From Duganella lactea (GTDB taxonomy: Bacteria > Pseudomonadota > Gammaproteobacteria > Burkholderiales > Burkholderiaceae_D), in the NCBI RefSeq assembly GCF_009857505.1, contig NZ_WWCP01000021.1:28798-92797 (forward strand): DNA of 64,000 nt, given 5' to 3'. Numbering within the stretch: the stretch's first letter is position 1; the number at the start of each line of letters is the position of its first letter. This document shows, piece after piece, positions 1 through 9,659 of this stretch. The notes beneath the pieces were generated by a model. The model made no database searches. It was not told the DNA's origin and saw nothing but the letters and a program-made list of their open reading frames with translations. Both the position numbers and the translations under genes were made by a program.

Positions 1-1169
1 CCACCGCCGGCCGGCCCGGTGCATCGGCCGTCATGACGCTCACCTTGTCGCGTCTCGCCAACGCCTCCAGCCAGGCCGGCATCGCACTGGGCGGCGTGCT
101 GTCGAGTTTCAGCCTGATGGTCGCAATGGCGATCATGGTCGCCAGCTTCCGCGTCTCGCTGGACGACTGGTTGCAGCACGTGCTGCCGGCCGATATCTAC
201 GTCAGCACCGCCAGCGGTGGCGCCACCGCCGGCTTGCGGCCGGAGGAGCAAGCGGCGGTGGCCGCACTGCCCGGTGTCGACAGCGCCGACTTCCTGCGCA
301 CCCGGCCAGTGTCGCTGGACGCCGGCCGGCCATCCGTCACGCTCATGGCCCGCAATATCGATGCCGCCGATCCTGCTCGCTCGCTTGCCATCGTTGGCGA
401 CGCGCGCACGCCCGCTCCGGGCGCACCGCCGCCAGTCTGGGTCTCAGAGGCCATGGTCGATTTGTACAACATGACACCGGGCGCACGCATCGAACTGCCG
501 CTCAACGGCAAGCCGCATGCCTTTATCGTGGCCGGCGTGTGGCGCGATTACGCCCGGCCCACCGGCACCATCCAGATGCGCCTGAGCGACTACCGCGCCA
601 TCACCGGCGAACAGGATGCCAGCGGTGTCGCCCTCACGCTCAAGCCGGGCGCCAAGCCCGAAGCCACGCTGGCGGCGCTGAAACGCCTGCCATTCGCCGC
701 CGCGCTGGACGCCAGCGAGCCATCGGAAATCCGCGCCATGAGCATGAGAGTCTTTGACCGCAGCTTCGCCATCACCTATCTGCTGGAAGCGATCGCCATC
801 GTCATCGGCCTGTTTGGCGTGGCCGCGACCTTCTCGGCGCAGACGCTGGCGCGCGCCAAGGAGTTCGGCATGTTGCGCCACGTTGGCGTCAGCCGCAAAC
901 AGGTGCTGGCCATCCTGGCGATCGAAGGCGGTTCGCTGACGGGCCTTGGCATCGTCACCGGCTTTGTGCTGGGATGGGTCATCAGCCTGATACTGGTCTT
1001 TGTCGTCAACCCGCAATCGTTCCACTGGACCATGCAGCTGCACATGCCATGGCCGCTGCTGGCCGCCGTTGCCGGACTGCTGCTGGCCGCCGCCGCGCTC
1101 ACCGCGCTGCTGGCAGGCCGCCAGTCGCTGTCCGGCGGACCGATACGCGCCGTCCGGGAGGACTGGTAA
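1..1169 (+). CDS. FtsX-like ABC transporter permease, C-terminal part (5' end outside window)
   Basis: The reading frame is open to the left edge and the first ATG (33) lies mid-protein, so this is the 3' part of a longer permease. A membrane segment sits near residues 25-37 after that ATG, then a soluble extracytoplasmic region, then an FtsX-type module of about three membrane segments (roughly residues 245-365) containing AKEFGMLRHVGVSR. This matches the second half of duplicated FtsX/MacB-like permeases. Its TAA overlaps the next ATG by one base (TAATG), so it is coupled to the AttH/CrtC-like gene. That pairing is known from AttEFGH-type ABC systems; the ATPase gene is presumably upstream. 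Substrate unknown. Confidence 0.85.
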   Translation, partial: TAGRPGASAVMTLTLSRLANASSQAGIALGGVLSSFSLMVAMAIMVASFRVSLDDWLQHVLPADIYVSTASGGATAGLRPEEQAAVAALPGVDSADFLRTRPVSLDAGRPSVTLMARNIDAADPARSLAIVGDARTPAPGAPPPVWVSEAMVDLYNMTPGARIELPLNGKPHAFIVAGVWRDYARPTGTIQMRLSDYRAITGEQDASGVALTLKPGAKPEATLAALKRLPFAAALDASEPSEIRAMSMRVFDRSFAITYLLEAIAIVIGLFGVAATFSAQTLARAKEFGMLRHVGVSRKQVLAILAIEGGSLTGLGIVTGFVLGWVISLILVFVVNPQSFHWTMQLHMPWPLLAAVAGLLLAAAALTALLAGRQSLSGGPIRAVREDW

Positions 1170-2275
1170 TGCCAACCCGCCTGCTCAACCGCGCACGCCG
1201 CGCCGCCGCGATGATGGCCGCCACCATCGCGCTGGCGGCGCCCTCGTACGCCGCCGCGCCGCAATTCACCGCCGTGGTTCCGCTGCCGGCCGGCCAGTCG
1301 CTGACCTTCCCCGCAGACTACGGTGCGCATCCGGACTACAAAACCGAATGGTGGTATGTCACCGGCTGGCTCAACACGCCCGAGGGCAAGCCGCTCGGCT
1401 TCCAGGTGACATTCTTCCGCAGCGCCACCTCGCACGACCGCGCCAACCCAAGCCAGTTCGCGCCGAAACAGCTGATCATCGGCCACGCCGCGCTATCCGA
1501 CCCGGCCAACGGCAAACTGCTGCACGACCAGCGCAGCGCGCGCGAGGGCTTCGGCCTGTCCTACGCCAAAACCGGCGACACCAACGTCAAGCTGGAAGAT
1601 TGGCAGATGGTGCGCGCCGCCGACGGCAGCTACACCGTCCACGTCGATGGCCCCGAATTCAAGTACGACCTCACACTGACGCCATCCCAGCCCGACCTGT
1701 TGCAGGGAGAACGCGGCTATTCGCGCAAAGGTCCGCGCCCCGCGCAAAGCAGCTACTACTACAGCCAGCCGCACCTGCAAGTGAGCGGCAGCGTCACTCG
1801 TCTTAACAAGCAGACACGCGTCACCGGGCAGGCATGGCTGGACCACGAATGGTCGAGCGAAGCGCTGGACGCCGAGGCCACCGGCTGGGATTGGGTTGGC
1901 GCCAACCTCGATGACGGCGGCGCATTGATGGCATTCGCGGTCAGAAGCAAGACAGGTGCTAAACTATGGGCGCACGCGACATGGCGCGATGCATCCGGTA
2001 AGATCACGCAGTTTGCCCCGGACCAGGTCAGTTTTACGCCGCAAAAGCGCTGGCGTTCGCCGCGCACCAATGCCGAATATCCGGTGGCGACGCGGCTCAC
2101 AACCGGCGACACCGTGTGGGACATTGTGCCGCTCCAGGACGACCAGGAACTGGATTCGCGCCGCTCGACCGGCGCCGTGTACTGGGAAGGCGCGGTCACG
2201 CTGCACCGTGACGGCAAGCCGGCCGGTCGCGCTTATCTGGAGATGACCGGCTATGTACGTGCAATAAAACTGTAA
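1169..2275 (+). CDS. lipocalin-like / carotenoid 1,2-hydratase-family (AttH/CrtC-like) secreted protein
   Basis: 368 residues with an N-terminal signal peptide (AAAMMAATIALAAPSYAAAP). Family hallmarks are visible: TEWWYVTGWL near residue 55 and WLDHEWSS followed by GWDWVGANLDDG near residues 225-245, as in the AttH/CrtC (PF07143-type) two-lipocalin fold. The start at 1169 overlaps the stop of the FtsX-like permease, which indicates translational coupling. In AttEFGH-like loci this protein is the periplasmic partner of an ABC exporter. No carotenoid genes are nearby, so a true hydratase activity is unlikely. A role in lipid or hydrophobic-compound handling is inference. Confidence 0.82.
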   Translation: MPTRLLNRARRAAAMMAATIALAAPSYAAAPQFTAVVPLPAGQSLTFPADYGAHPDYKTEWWYVTGWLNTPEGKPLGFQVTFFRSATSHDRANPSQFAPKQLIIGHAALSDPANGKLLHDQRSAREGFGLSYAKTGDTNVKLEDWQMVRAADGSYTVHVDGPEFKYDLTLTPSQPDLLQGERGYSRKGPRPAQSSYYYSQPHLQVSGSVTRLNKQTRVTGQAWLDHEWSSEALDAEATGWDWVGANLDDGGALMAFAVRSKTGAKLWAHATWRDASGKITQFAPDQVSFTPQKRWRSPRTNAEYPVATRLTTGDTVWDIVPLQDDQELDSRRSTGAVYWEGAVTLHRDGKPAGRAYLEMTGYVRAIKL

Positions 2276-2319
2276 CCACAACGTCTAACAAGAATATTTA
2301 AAGTAAGCGCAGCTACCAG

Positions 2320-4155
2320 ATGACCAATAGCACCACCGCCAGCACGCCCGCCGCCGCCGCTCCCAGCGCCACCCGAGAACTCAAGAAAGGCAGCCTCGCC
2401 ACCCTGCGCGGGCTGACGCCCTTCCTCGCGCCGTACAAGCGCCAGTTCGCCATGGCCGGTATCGCGCTGGTGGTGGCCGCCGGCTCCACGCTGGCGATTC
2501 CGGCCGCGTTCAAGCAGATGATCGACCTCGGATTCGGCGGCGCCGGCGCTAAGAGCATCCAGCACGTGGACCTGGTGTTCCTGGCGCTGTTCGGTCTCGC
2601 CACGCTGCTGGCGCTGGCCACGGCGGCGCGCTTCTACACCGTTTCATGGCTGGGCGAGCGCGTCACGGCCGACATCCGCAGCGCGGTCTACAATCACGTC
2701 ATCACCCAAAGCCCGGAATTCTTCGAGACCACGCAGACCGGCGAAGTCCTGTCGCGCATCACCACCGACACCACGCTGATTCAATCGGTGGTCGGCACCA
2801 GCATTTCCATGGCGCTGCGTAACGTGCTGCTGTTCATCGGCGGCCTGGCGATGCTGTTCGTGACCAGTGTCAAGCTGTCGTCCATCATCATCGGCCTGCT
2901 GATCCTCACTGTGCTGCCGATCGTGATGTACGGCCGCCGCGTGCGCTCCCTCTCGCGCGACTCGCAGGACCGCGTGGCCGACGCTTCCGCCATGGCCGGC
3001 GAAATCCTCAACGCCATGCCGACGGTGCAAGCCTTCACCCACGAAAAGATCGAATCGCAGCGCTTCGGCGCCTCGATCGAAGGCGCCTTCCAGACCGCCA
3101 TGCGCCGCATCCGCGCCCGCGCCGTGCTGACCATGCTGGCGATTGTGCTGGTGTTCGGCGCCATCGTGTTCGTGCTGTGGCTGGGCGCGCACGCCGTGCT
3201 GTCGGACGAGATGACCGGCGGCGACCTCGGTCAGTTCATCCTGTACGCCTCCATCGTCGCCGGCGCCATTGGCGCGCTGTCTGAAGTGATGGGCGAGGCG
3301 CAGCGCGCCGCCGGCGCCACCGAGCGCCTGCTGGAGCTGATGTCGGTCCAATCCACGATTCAGCCGCCGGCGCGGCCACTGACGCTGCCGCCGCGCGCCG
3401 CCAACGGCGCCGCGCTGACGCTCAACGACATCGTGTTCTGCTACCCATCGCGACCGGAAACCAACTCGCTGGACCACATCACGCTGGACATCGAGCCGGG
3501 TGAAACGGTGGCCGTGGTCGGCCCTTCGGGCGCCGGCAAGACCACGCTGTTCCAGCTGTTCCTGCGCTTCTACGATCCGCAAAGCGGCAGCATCAAGCTC
3601 GATGGCGTCGACATCACGCAACTGGACCTGCATACGCTGCGCGACGCCATCGGCATCGTGCCGCAGGATACGGTGATCTTCTCGGCCAACGCCATGGAAA
3701 ACATCCGCTACGGCCGCGCCGGCGCCAGCGACGAGGAAGTCATCGCCGCCGCCAAGCTGGCCGCCGCCCACGAATTCATCGAGCGTCTGCCGCAGGGCTA
3801 TCAGTCCTTCCTCGGTGAACGCGGCGTGCGCCTGTCCGGCGGCCAGCGCCAACGCATCGCCATTGCCCGCGCGCTGCTGAAAAATCCGCCACTGCTGCTG
3901 CTGGACGAAGCCACCAGCGCACTGGATGCGGAATCGGAACGCCTGGTGCAGAAGGCGCTGGAGGCGGCCATGGTCGGCCGCACCACCGTCATCATCGCCC
4001 ACCGGCTGGCGACCGTGCAGCGCGCCGACCGCATCATCGTCATGGAGGACGGCAAAATCGTCGAAACCGGCACCCACGCATCGCTGGTGGCGCTGGGTGG
4101 CATCTACGCCAACCTGGCGGCGCTGCAGTTCCACCACGCGCACACCGAGCACTGA
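2320..4155 (+). CDS. MsbA-related ABC exporter, fused transmembrane and ATPase domains
   Basis: 611 residues forming a half-transporter. The N-terminal six-helix membrane domain covers about residues 30-330. The nucleotide-binding domain carries Walker A GPSGAGKTT (about 402), Q-loop region VPQDTVIF, signature LSGGQRQRIAIARALL (about 505) and Walker B LLLLDEATSALD (about 526), with a switch His in IIAHRLATV. It would homodimerise in the inner membrane and export a lipid or drug-like substrate. It belongs to the MsbA-related group rather than being clearly MsbA itself, and no lipid A genes flank it. It starts 44 bases after the AttH-like gene, so co-transcription is possible. The ribosome binding site is weak. 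Confidence 0.87.
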   Translation: MTNSTTASTPAAAAPSATRELKKGSLATLRGLTPFLAPYKRQFAMAGIALVVAAGSTLAIPAAFKQMIDLGFGGAGAKSIQHVDLVFLALFGLATLLALATAARFYTVSWLGERVTADIRSAVYNHVITQSPEFFETTQTGEVLSRITTDTTLIQSVVGTSISMALRNVLLFIGGLAMLFVTSVKLSSIIIGLLILTVLPIVMYGRRVRSLSRDSQDRVADASAMAGEILNAMPTVQAFTHEKIESQRFGASIEGAFQTAMRRIRARAVLTMLAIVLVFGAIVFVLWLGAHAVLSDEMTGGDLGQFILYASIVAGAIGALSEVMGEAQRAAGATERLLELMSVQSTIQPPARPLTLPPRAANGAALTLNDIVFCYPSRPETNSLDHITLDIEPGETVAVVGPSGAGKTTLFQLFLRFYDPQSGSIKLDGVDITQLDLHTLRDAIGIVPQDTVIFSANAMENIRYGRAGASDEEVIAAAKLAAAHEFIERLPQGYQSFLGERGVRLSGGQRQRIAIARALLKNPPLLLLDEATSALDAESERLVQKALEAAMVGRTTVIIAHRLATVQRADRIIVMEDGKIVETGTHASLVALGGIYANLAALQFHHAHTEH

Positions 4156-4175
4156 TAATTTTATAAAGCACTGCC

Positions 4176-5261
4176 ATGACCGACGCAGAACTCAAACAGC
4201 AGTGCCGCACGCACTTACCGGGCCATCGCGCGCTGTCGCCCGCCGAGCTGTTTGCGGCCATGAGCGACTGGTGCGAGGCGCACAGCGTGGCGCACGACGT
4301 CTACGGCAACGGCAAGCTGATACAGGAATTTGAACAGAAAGTCGCGCGCCTGCTCGGTTGCGAGGCGGCGGTTTTCTGCATCACCGGCACCATGACGCAA
4401 GCGACCGCGCTGCGCATCGCCTGCACGGAGCGCGGCAGCAAGCTGGTGGCGCTGCATCCAAGCTCGCACATCCTGAAGCATGAACGCGGCAACCATCAGT
4501 TGTTCGACCATTTCCACGCCCTGCAAATAGGCGACCCGCAGCGTCCGTGGACGATGGACGAACTGAAGGCGATTCCCGACCAGTTGGGCGCGGCCACGCT
4601 GGAACTGCCGGCGCGCGAGATCGGCGGCCAGTGCCCAAGCTGGGACGAACTGGCGGCCATCAAGGCGTACTGCCACGAGCAAGGCATCCATCTGCACATG
4701 GATGGCGCGCGGCTGTGGGAGACGGCGGCGGCCTATGGCCGGCCGGTCGGCGATATCGCGACCGGCTTCGACAGCGTCTACGTGTCGCTGTACAAAGGCA
4801 TCGGCGGCATGGCCGGTGCGATGCTGGCCGGTAGCGCGGCGTTTGTCGCCAAGGCCGCCGAGTGGTATCGGCGCCAGGGCGGCAATGTCTACCAGCGCAC
4901 GCCGTATGTGGTGGCTGCGGCCATGCAGTTCGACGCGCGGCTGGCCGCGATGCCGGACTATTTCAAGCGCACGCAATGGCTGTACGAGACGCTGCGCGCT
5001 TTTCCACTGCTGACGCCAAATCCGGCGCAGCCGCATGCGAACATGCTGCATCTTCATCTGCCGGTGAGCCGCGACCACGCGCTGGATATCCGCAGCCGCA
5101 TCGCCGAACAGCATGGCGTGTGGCTGTTCAACGGCGCCAGTCACGCGGCGCTGCCCGACCACTGCTTCGTTGAGCTGTACGTCGGCGACAATCTGCTGCG
5201 CCTTGCGGATCAGCGTGTGCGCGAGATTCTGACCCTGTGGTCCGACGCGCTGGCCAACTAA
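4176..5261 (+). CDS. threonine-aldolase-like PLP-dependent beta-eliminating lyase
   Basis: 361 residues of fold-type I PLP enzyme. The expected Schiff-base lysine lies in SVYVSLYKGIGG at about residue 207, and the PLP-phosphate/aspartate region reads HLHMDGARLWE at about residue 175. The N-terminal HDVYGNG replaces the more usual GDDVYG of L-threonine aldolases, so the substrate may be threonine/allo-threonine or another beta-hydroxy amino acid. It would be cytosolic and act in glycine/threonine metabolism. It begins 20 bases after the ABC exporter gene and ends 13 bases before the helicase gene. All three share a strand and may be one transcript. Confidence 0.8.
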   Translation: MTDAELKQQCRTHLPGHRALSPAELFAAMSDWCEAHSVAHDVYGNGKLIQEFEQKVARLLGCEAAVFCITGTMTQATALRIACTERGSKLVALHPSSHILKHERGNHQLFDHFHALQIGDPQRPWTMDELKAIPDQLGAATLELPAREIGGQCPSWDELAAIKAYCHEQGIHLHMDGARLWETAAAYGRPVGDIATGFDSVYVSLYKGIGGMAGAMLAGSAAFVAKAAEWYRRQGGNVYQRTPYVVAAAMQFDARLAAMPDYFKRTQWLYETLRAFPLLTPNPAQPHANMLHLHLPVSRDHALDIRSRIAEQHGVWLFNGASHAALPDHCFVELYVGDNLLRLADQRVREILTLWSDALAN

Positions 5262-5274
5262 CCACTGAATTTAC

Positions 5275-6765
5275 ATGACTTTCCAAGCACTCGGTCTGAT
5301 CGACCCTTTACTGCGCACGCTGAATGCGCTCGGCTATCACAAACCGACGCCCGTCCAGAAGCAGGCCATTCCCGCCGTGCTGGCGGGCCGCGACGTGATG
5401 GCGGCGGCGCAGACCGGCACCGGCAAGACCGCCGGCTTCGCGCTGCCGATCCTGCATCAGCTGACCATGAACGGCGTGACCGGCCCGCAGCGCATCCGCG
5501 CCCTGGTGCTGGTGCCGACGCGCGAACTGGCCGAGCAAGTTTATGAAAGCTTCCGCAACTACGGCGGCAAACTACCGCTGCGCAGCGCCGTGGCGTATGG
5601 CGGCGTCGATATCGCGCCGCAGATCGCCAAGCTGCGCAAGGGGCTGGACGTGCTGGTGGCAACGCCGGGCCGGCTGATCGACCTGCATGATCAGGGCGCG
5701 ATCAACTTCGAGCTGCTGCAAACGCTGGTGCTAGACGAAGCGGACCGCATGCTGGACCTGGGCTTCGAGCGTGATCTGGATATTCTGCTGGAGGCGTTGC
5801 CGAAGCAGCGTCAGACCTTGCTGTTCTCGGCCACCTTCTCGGACGAGGTGCGCAAGCTGGCCAAGGGCATCGTCAAGGACCCGGTATCGATCCAGGTGGA
5901 AGCCGCCAATACGGCGGTCAAAAGCGTCAAACAATGGCTGGTGACCACCGACAAGCGCCGCAAGCCGGAACTGTTCCTGCACCTGCTGAACAAGCTGGCC
6001 TGGTCGCAAGCGCTGGTGTTCGTCAAGACGCGCAAAGGCGTCGAGGCGCTGGTCAAGACGCTGCACGAACATGGCGTGACGGCCGATTCCATCCATGGCG
6101 ACAAGACCCAGCCCGCGCGCCTGCGCGCACTGGAACGCTTCAAGCGCAAGGAAGTGCGGCTGCTGATCGCCACCGACGTCGCCGCGCGTGGCCTGGACAT
6201 CGAAGCGCTGCCGCAGGTGGTCAACTTTGATTTGCCTTCCGTGGCCGAAGACTATATCCACCGCATCGGCCGCACGGGCCGCGCCGGCATGGAAGGCGAA
6301 GCGGTATCGCTGGTCTGTGCCGACGAAGTGGACATGCTGAAAGCGATCGAAACGCTGACGCGCCAACCCATTCCACGCTACGTGGAAGCTGGCTTTGAAG
6401 CGGATCACCGCGTGCCGGAAACCTCATCCAACGCAACGCCACGCAAAGTGCCCACCGCCAAGCGCCCCAGCGGCGCCCCACCGATAGCCAAGGCCCCGGC
6501 GGCGGCCAAGACGGCGGCCCGTCCAGCCGGCGGCAGCGAATCGCTGGGCGTTTGGACGCCACCGGAAAAAGTCAGCAAGCAGGCCGGCCGCGATGGCAAC
6601 GCCGCCGCCAAGCCACGTGGCCGCTCGTTCAACACCTCCGGCGGCAGCGCTCCCAAAGGCGCCGTCGTGGTCACCAGCGGACGCGGCACCAAATCGCAAG
6701 CCCGCTCCGACGGCCGCGCCGCGGCCAAGCCTGGCGCACGCAAATCCAAGCCGGGCGCACGCTGA
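5275..6765 (+). CDS. rhlE: DEAD-box ATP-dependent RNA helicase, RhlE-type
   Basis: 496 residues. Ordered motifs: Q-motif GYHKPTPVQKQAIP, motif I AQTGTGKT (about 45-52), PTRELAEQ, TPGR, motif II LDEADRMLDLGF (about 154), motif III SAT, and motif VI HRIGRTGRAG (about 325). The core ends near residue 375. A basic Ala/Lys/Pro/Gly-rich tail of about 120 residues follows, typical of RhlE subfamily proteins and probably an RNA-binding extension. Likely roles are rRNA maturation and RNA turnover. The symbol is by subfamily resemblance; other RhlE-like paralogues usually exist in such genomes. Confidence 0.88.
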   Translation: MTFQALGLIDPLLRTLNALGYHKPTPVQKQAIPAVLAGRDVMAAAQTGTGKTAGFALPILHQLTMNGVTGPQRIRALVLVPTRELAEQVYESFRNYGGKLPLRSAVAYGGVDIAPQIAKLRKGLDVLVATPGRLIDLHDQGAINFELLQTLVLDEADRMLDLGFERDLDILLEALPKQRQTLLFSATFSDEVRKLAKGIVKDPVSIQVEAANTAVKSVKQWLVTTDKRRKPELFLHLLNKLAWSQALVFVKTRKGVEALVKTLHEHGVTADSIHGDKTQPARLRALERFKRKEVRLLIATDVAARGLDIEALPQVVNFDLPSVAEDYIHRIGRTGRAGMEGEAVSLVCADEVDMLKAIETLTRQPIPRYVEAGFEADHRVPETSSNATPRKVPTAKRPSGAPPIAKAPAAAKTAARPAGGSESLGVWTPPEKVSKQAGRDGNAAAKPRGRSFNTSGGSAPKGAVVVTSGRGTKSQARSDGRAAAKPGARKSKPGAR

Positions 6766-6828
6766 CGCCATCGCGGACGCCCTGCTAAAATACGCCTCTT
6801 TGAGCGATACCCCAAGTTGGAGAACTGA

Positions 6829-7800
6829 ATGCAGCAATACCTGGACCTGATCCAAACCGTCATCGACACCGGCAGTTGGCAAGACAACCGGACCGGCATC
6901 CGCACGCTGAGCGTGCCGGGCGCGATGATGCGCTTCGACCTGGCCCAAGGTTTTCCCGCGGTGACGACCAAGAAGCTGGCATTCAAATCGGTCGTGGGCG
7001 AACTGTGCGCCTTCCTGCGCGCCTCGCGCAGCGCCGCCGACTTCCGCGCGCTCGGTTGCAAAGTCTGGGACCAGAACGCCAACGAAAATCAGCAATGGCT
7101 GGACAATCCATACCGCCTGGGCACCGACGACCTGGGTCCCGTCTACGGCGTGCAATGGCGCCAATGGCCAGGCTACAAATTGCTGGACGCGGACCAGCCG
7201 GAGCAAATCGCCGACGCGCAAAAGAATGGCTTCACCGTCGTCTCGCAGCTGGAGGAAGACGGCATACCGAAAGTCCTGCTGTACAAAGCCATCGACCAGT
7301 TGCGTGAATGCCTCGACACCATCATTACTAATCCGAGCAGCCGCCGCATCCTGTTCCACGGTTGGAACCCGGCGGTGCTGGACGCGGTCGCCCTGCCGGC
7401 CTGCCATCTGCTGTACCAGTTCATCCCGAATCCGACGACCAAAGAACTGTCGATGTGCCTCTACGTGCGCTCCAACGACCTTGGTCTCGGCACACCGTTC
7501 AACCTGGCCGAAGGCGCCGCGCTGATGCATCTGGTGGGCCGCCTGACCGGCTACACGCCGCGCTGGTTCACCTACTTCATTGGTGATGCCCACATCTACG
7601 AAAACCACATGGAGATGGTGCAGGAACAGCTGAAGCGCGAACCGTTCCCGGCGCCGCAACTGATCATCTCCGAACGCGTGCCAGCGTTCGCGCAGACCGG
7701 CAAATACGAACCGGAGTGGCTGGAAAAAATCGCACCATCCGACTTCGCGCTGGAAGGCTACCAGCACCACGCGCCGATCACCGCCCCGATGGCGGTCTGA
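6829..7800 (+). CDS. thyA: thymidylate synthase
   Basis: 323 residues, longer than the 264 of the E. coli enzyme. The extra length lies mainly between the folate/nucleotide-binding [11 protein letters not shown] (about residue 104) and the catalytic region, a long form I associate with several proteobacteria. The catalytic cysteine is in [11 protein letters not shown] at about residue 191, followed by [12 protein letters not shown], which contacts dUMP. It methylates dUMP to dTMP using methylene-tetrahydrofolate. folA, which regenerates the cofactor, lies two genes downstream on the same strand. The next gene begins two bases after the stop codon. Confidence 0.95.
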   Translation: MQQYLDLIQTVIDTGSWQDNRTGIRTLSVPGAMMRFDLAQGFPAVTTKKLAFKSVVGELCAFLRASRSAADFRALGCKVWDQNANENQQWLDNPYRLGTDDLGPVYGVQWRQWPGYKLLDADQPEQIADAQKNGFTVVSQLEEDGIPKVLLYKAIDQLRECLDTIITNPSSRRILFHGWNPAVLDAVALPACHLLYQFIPNPTTKELSMCLYVRSNDLGLGTPFNLAEGAALMHLVGRLTGYTPRWFTYFIGDAHIYENHMEMVQEQLKREPFPAPQLIISERVPAFAQTGKYEPEWLEKIAPSDFALEGYQHHAPITAPMAV

Positions 7801-7802
7801 CG

Positions 7803-8510
7803 ATGCGGCTGGACTTCGTCCCCGGCACCCTGTGCGACGAGCGCATGTGGGGCCGGCTGCTGCCACTGCTGGGGGACGGCTTCGAATTCAACCACGTCCC
7901 GCTACCGAAGGCGCACACGCGCGAACAGATGCTGGAACTGATCGGCGCGCATAGCGCGTTGAAGGCCAACCTGGTCGGCTTCTCGCTGGGCGCCTACCTG
8001 TCGGTGGAATACGCGCTGACGCATCCGGAGCGTGTGCAATCGCTGACCATCATCGGCAGCGCCGGCAAAAAGCTGGGCGACAAGGAAAAAACCACGCGCG
8101 AGCGCATCATCCCGCAACTGGAGAAAAACCTGTACACCGGCATGACGCAAATGCGCCTGCGGGAAATCGTCGCGCCGGAACACCTGGACGACGCCGAACT
8201 CATCGGCATCATCCAGCGGATGGCGGTCGACCTCGGCAAAGAAGTACTGCTGGCGCAATTCCGCAGCACCATCGAGCGCCCCGACCTGATGGACCGCGTG
8301 CGCGCGCTGCAATGCCCGGTACTGATCATCGGCTCCGAACACGACAAGCTGGTCCCGGCCGACGACGTGCGCGAACTGGCCGACAACTGTCCCAACGCGC
8401 AACTTCACCTGCTAAGTGAAGGCGCCGGCCACATGATGCCGCTGGAAGCGCCGCAAGCGCTAGCCCACCACATGCGCACCTTTTATACAAAACCCCGGTG
8501 TCAGGTCTGA
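7803..8510 (+). CDS. alpha/beta hydrolase between thyA and folA
   Basis: 235 residues from the ATG at 7803; a longer in-frame extension would overlap thyA and is rejected. The nucleophile elbow is GFSLGAY (Ser near residue 60). A late Asp in GSEHDKLVP and a His in GAGHMMPLEAP complete a plausible triad. There is no signal peptide, so it is probably cytosolic. It sits two bases after thyA and 33 bases before folA in an apparent operon, but nothing in the sequence links it chemically to folate metabolism. Substrate unknown; resemblance to BioH/MenH-type small esterases is only at the fold level. Confidence 0.8.
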   Translation: MRLDFVPGTLCDERMWGRLLPLLGDGFEFNHVPLPKAHTREQMLELIGAHSALKANLVGFSLGAYLSVEYALTHPERVQSLTIIGSAGKKLGDKEKTTRERIIPQLEKNLYTGMTQMRLREIVAPEHLDDAELIGIIQRMAVDLGKEVLLAQFRSTIERPDLMDRVRALQCPVLIIGSEHDKLVPADDVRELADNCPNAQLHLLSEGAGHMMPLEAPQALAHHMRTFYTKPRCQV

Positions 8511-8543
8511 CATTCGCACACGGACCCAACCGGATTGGAAATT

Positions 8544-9029
8544 ATGAGCAAACTGACTATCATCGTTGCCACCGATGCCCAGCGCGGCATCGGTATCAAT
8601 AACACCCTGCCGTGGAAGTTGCCGGAGGATCTGGCGCATTTCAAACGCACCACCAGCGGCCACCCGATCATCATGGGCCGCAAGACGTTCGATTCCATCG
8701 GCCGCCCTCTGCCCAACCGCCGCAACATTGTCGTCACCCGTAACGATAATTGGACGCGGGATGGTGTCGAGCGCGTCGGCTCGCTCGATGCGGCCATCGC
8801 GCTGCTCGACGGCGCCGAGGGCTTTGTCATCGGCGGCGCGGAGATTTATCAGCAGGCGCTGCCGCTGGCCGATCAGTTGATTATCACGCAAATCGCCCAT
8901 ACCTTCGATTGCGATGCGTTCTTTCCAGCGATAGCCGCCGACGCCTGGCAGGAGACCGCCCGCGAGGAACACGTTTCGGCGGCGTCCGGTTTGCGCTATG
9001 CTTTTGTCACCCTCCGCCGCAAGGCTTAA
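8544..9029 (+). CDS. folA: dihydrofolate reductase
   Basis: 161 residues from ATG 8544, preceded by a GGA-containing ribosome site; a TTG nine bases upstream is a less likely start. DHFR signatures are in order: IVATDAQRGIGINNTLPWKLPEDLAHF, with the substrate-binding acidic residue in PEDL, GRKTFDSIGRPLPNRRNIVVTR for NADPH binding, and FVIGGAEIYQQALP. It reduces dihydrofolate produced by ThyA to tetrahydrofolate. Its position downstream of thyA supports joint expression for dTMP synthesis. Confidence 0.95.
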   Translation: MSKLTIIVATDAQRGIGINNTLPWKLPEDLAHFKRTTSGHPIIMGRKTFDSIGRPLPNRRNIVVTRNDNWTRDGVERVGSLDAAIALLDGAEGFVIGGAEIYQQALPLADQLIITQIAHTFDCDAFFPAIAADAWQETAREEHVSAASGLRYAFVTLRRKA

Positions 9030-9051
9030 GTTTTCGATTCAAGGATATCCC

Positions 9052-9624
9052 ATGTCAGGTTCAGGCTTCCACGTACACGGCCCACACGATCACGCGGTTG
9101 AACATGCCGCCCACGGCAACGATGGTTTTTCGAACAATATTGCCGTCATGACGGCCATCCTCGCCACCGTCGGCGCGGCGTTCGGCTATCTCGGTGGCGC
9201 TACCCAGAACGATGCGGCGCTGTTCAAGAACAATGCCGCCATCGATAAGACCCAAGCAGCCAACAGCTGGAATTACTATCAAGCCAAGTCGGCCAAGCAG
9301 AATCTGGCAGAGCTGGCGATGACGCTGCCCGGCGTCGACCCGAAACGCTACGAGGCCGAGGTCGCCCGCTACAAGCAGGAGAAGGAAGACATCAAGAAGG
9401 ACGCCGAGAAGTGGGAGGAATCGTCCAAGGAGTGGAACCACAAATCGGATGAGGCCATGCACCAGCACCATCAGTGGGCGCTGGCCACCACCGCCGAGCA
9501 GATCGCCATCTCGCTGGCCGCCATCACCCTGCTGACCCGCAAGAAATGGATGATGGGCCTGGCCTATGGCGTGGCCGGCGTCGGCGTGGTGCTCGGCGTC
9601 ATGGCGTGGTTGGGTGGCCATTAA
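9052..9624 (+). CDS. DUF4337-family membrane protein
   Basis: 190 residues. A His-rich N-terminus (HVHGPHDHAVEHAAHG) precedes a membrane segment at about 27-45. A charged helical region rich in Lys/Glu (about 95-135, coiled-coil-like) follows, and the C-terminus has two closely spaced hydrophobic segments (about 145-188). This order matches the DUF4337 family, whose function is unknown. It follows folA by 22 bases and is probably co-transcribed. The stop codon falls within the first unit of an 11-bp tandem repeat. Confidence 0.78.
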   Translation: MSGSGFHVHGPHDHAVEHAAHGNDGFSNNIAVMTAILATVGAAFGYLGGATQNDAALFKNNAAIDKTQAANSWNYYQAKSAKQNLAELAMTLPGVDPKRYEAEVARYKQEKEDIKKDAEKWEESSKEWNHKSDEAMHQHHQWALATTAEQIAISLAAITLLTRKKWMMGLAYGVAGVGVVLGVMAWLGGH

Positions 9625-9659
9625 GAAACCATTAGGCAACCATTAAGCAACCATTAAGC
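9616..9659. repeat. 11-bp direct tandem repeat, four units
   Basis: Units of the form AACCATTAAGC begin at 9627, 9638 and 9649 (the first reads ATTAGGC). A degenerate unit at 9616-9626 contains the stop codon of the DUF4337 gene, and a partial unit follows at 9660. The array lies between that gene and the decarboxylase leader. No protein is encoded. It could be a slippage product or a protein-binding array. Confidence 0.75.

Noticed and set aside
7716..7802. Upstream extension of the hydrolase gene into thyA
   Set aside because: It would overlap thyA by 85 bases; the ATG at 7803 gives a normal hydrolase N-terminus.
9616..9659. CRISPR-like array
   Set aside because: Units are 11 bp with no spacers and no cas genes anywhere in the window.
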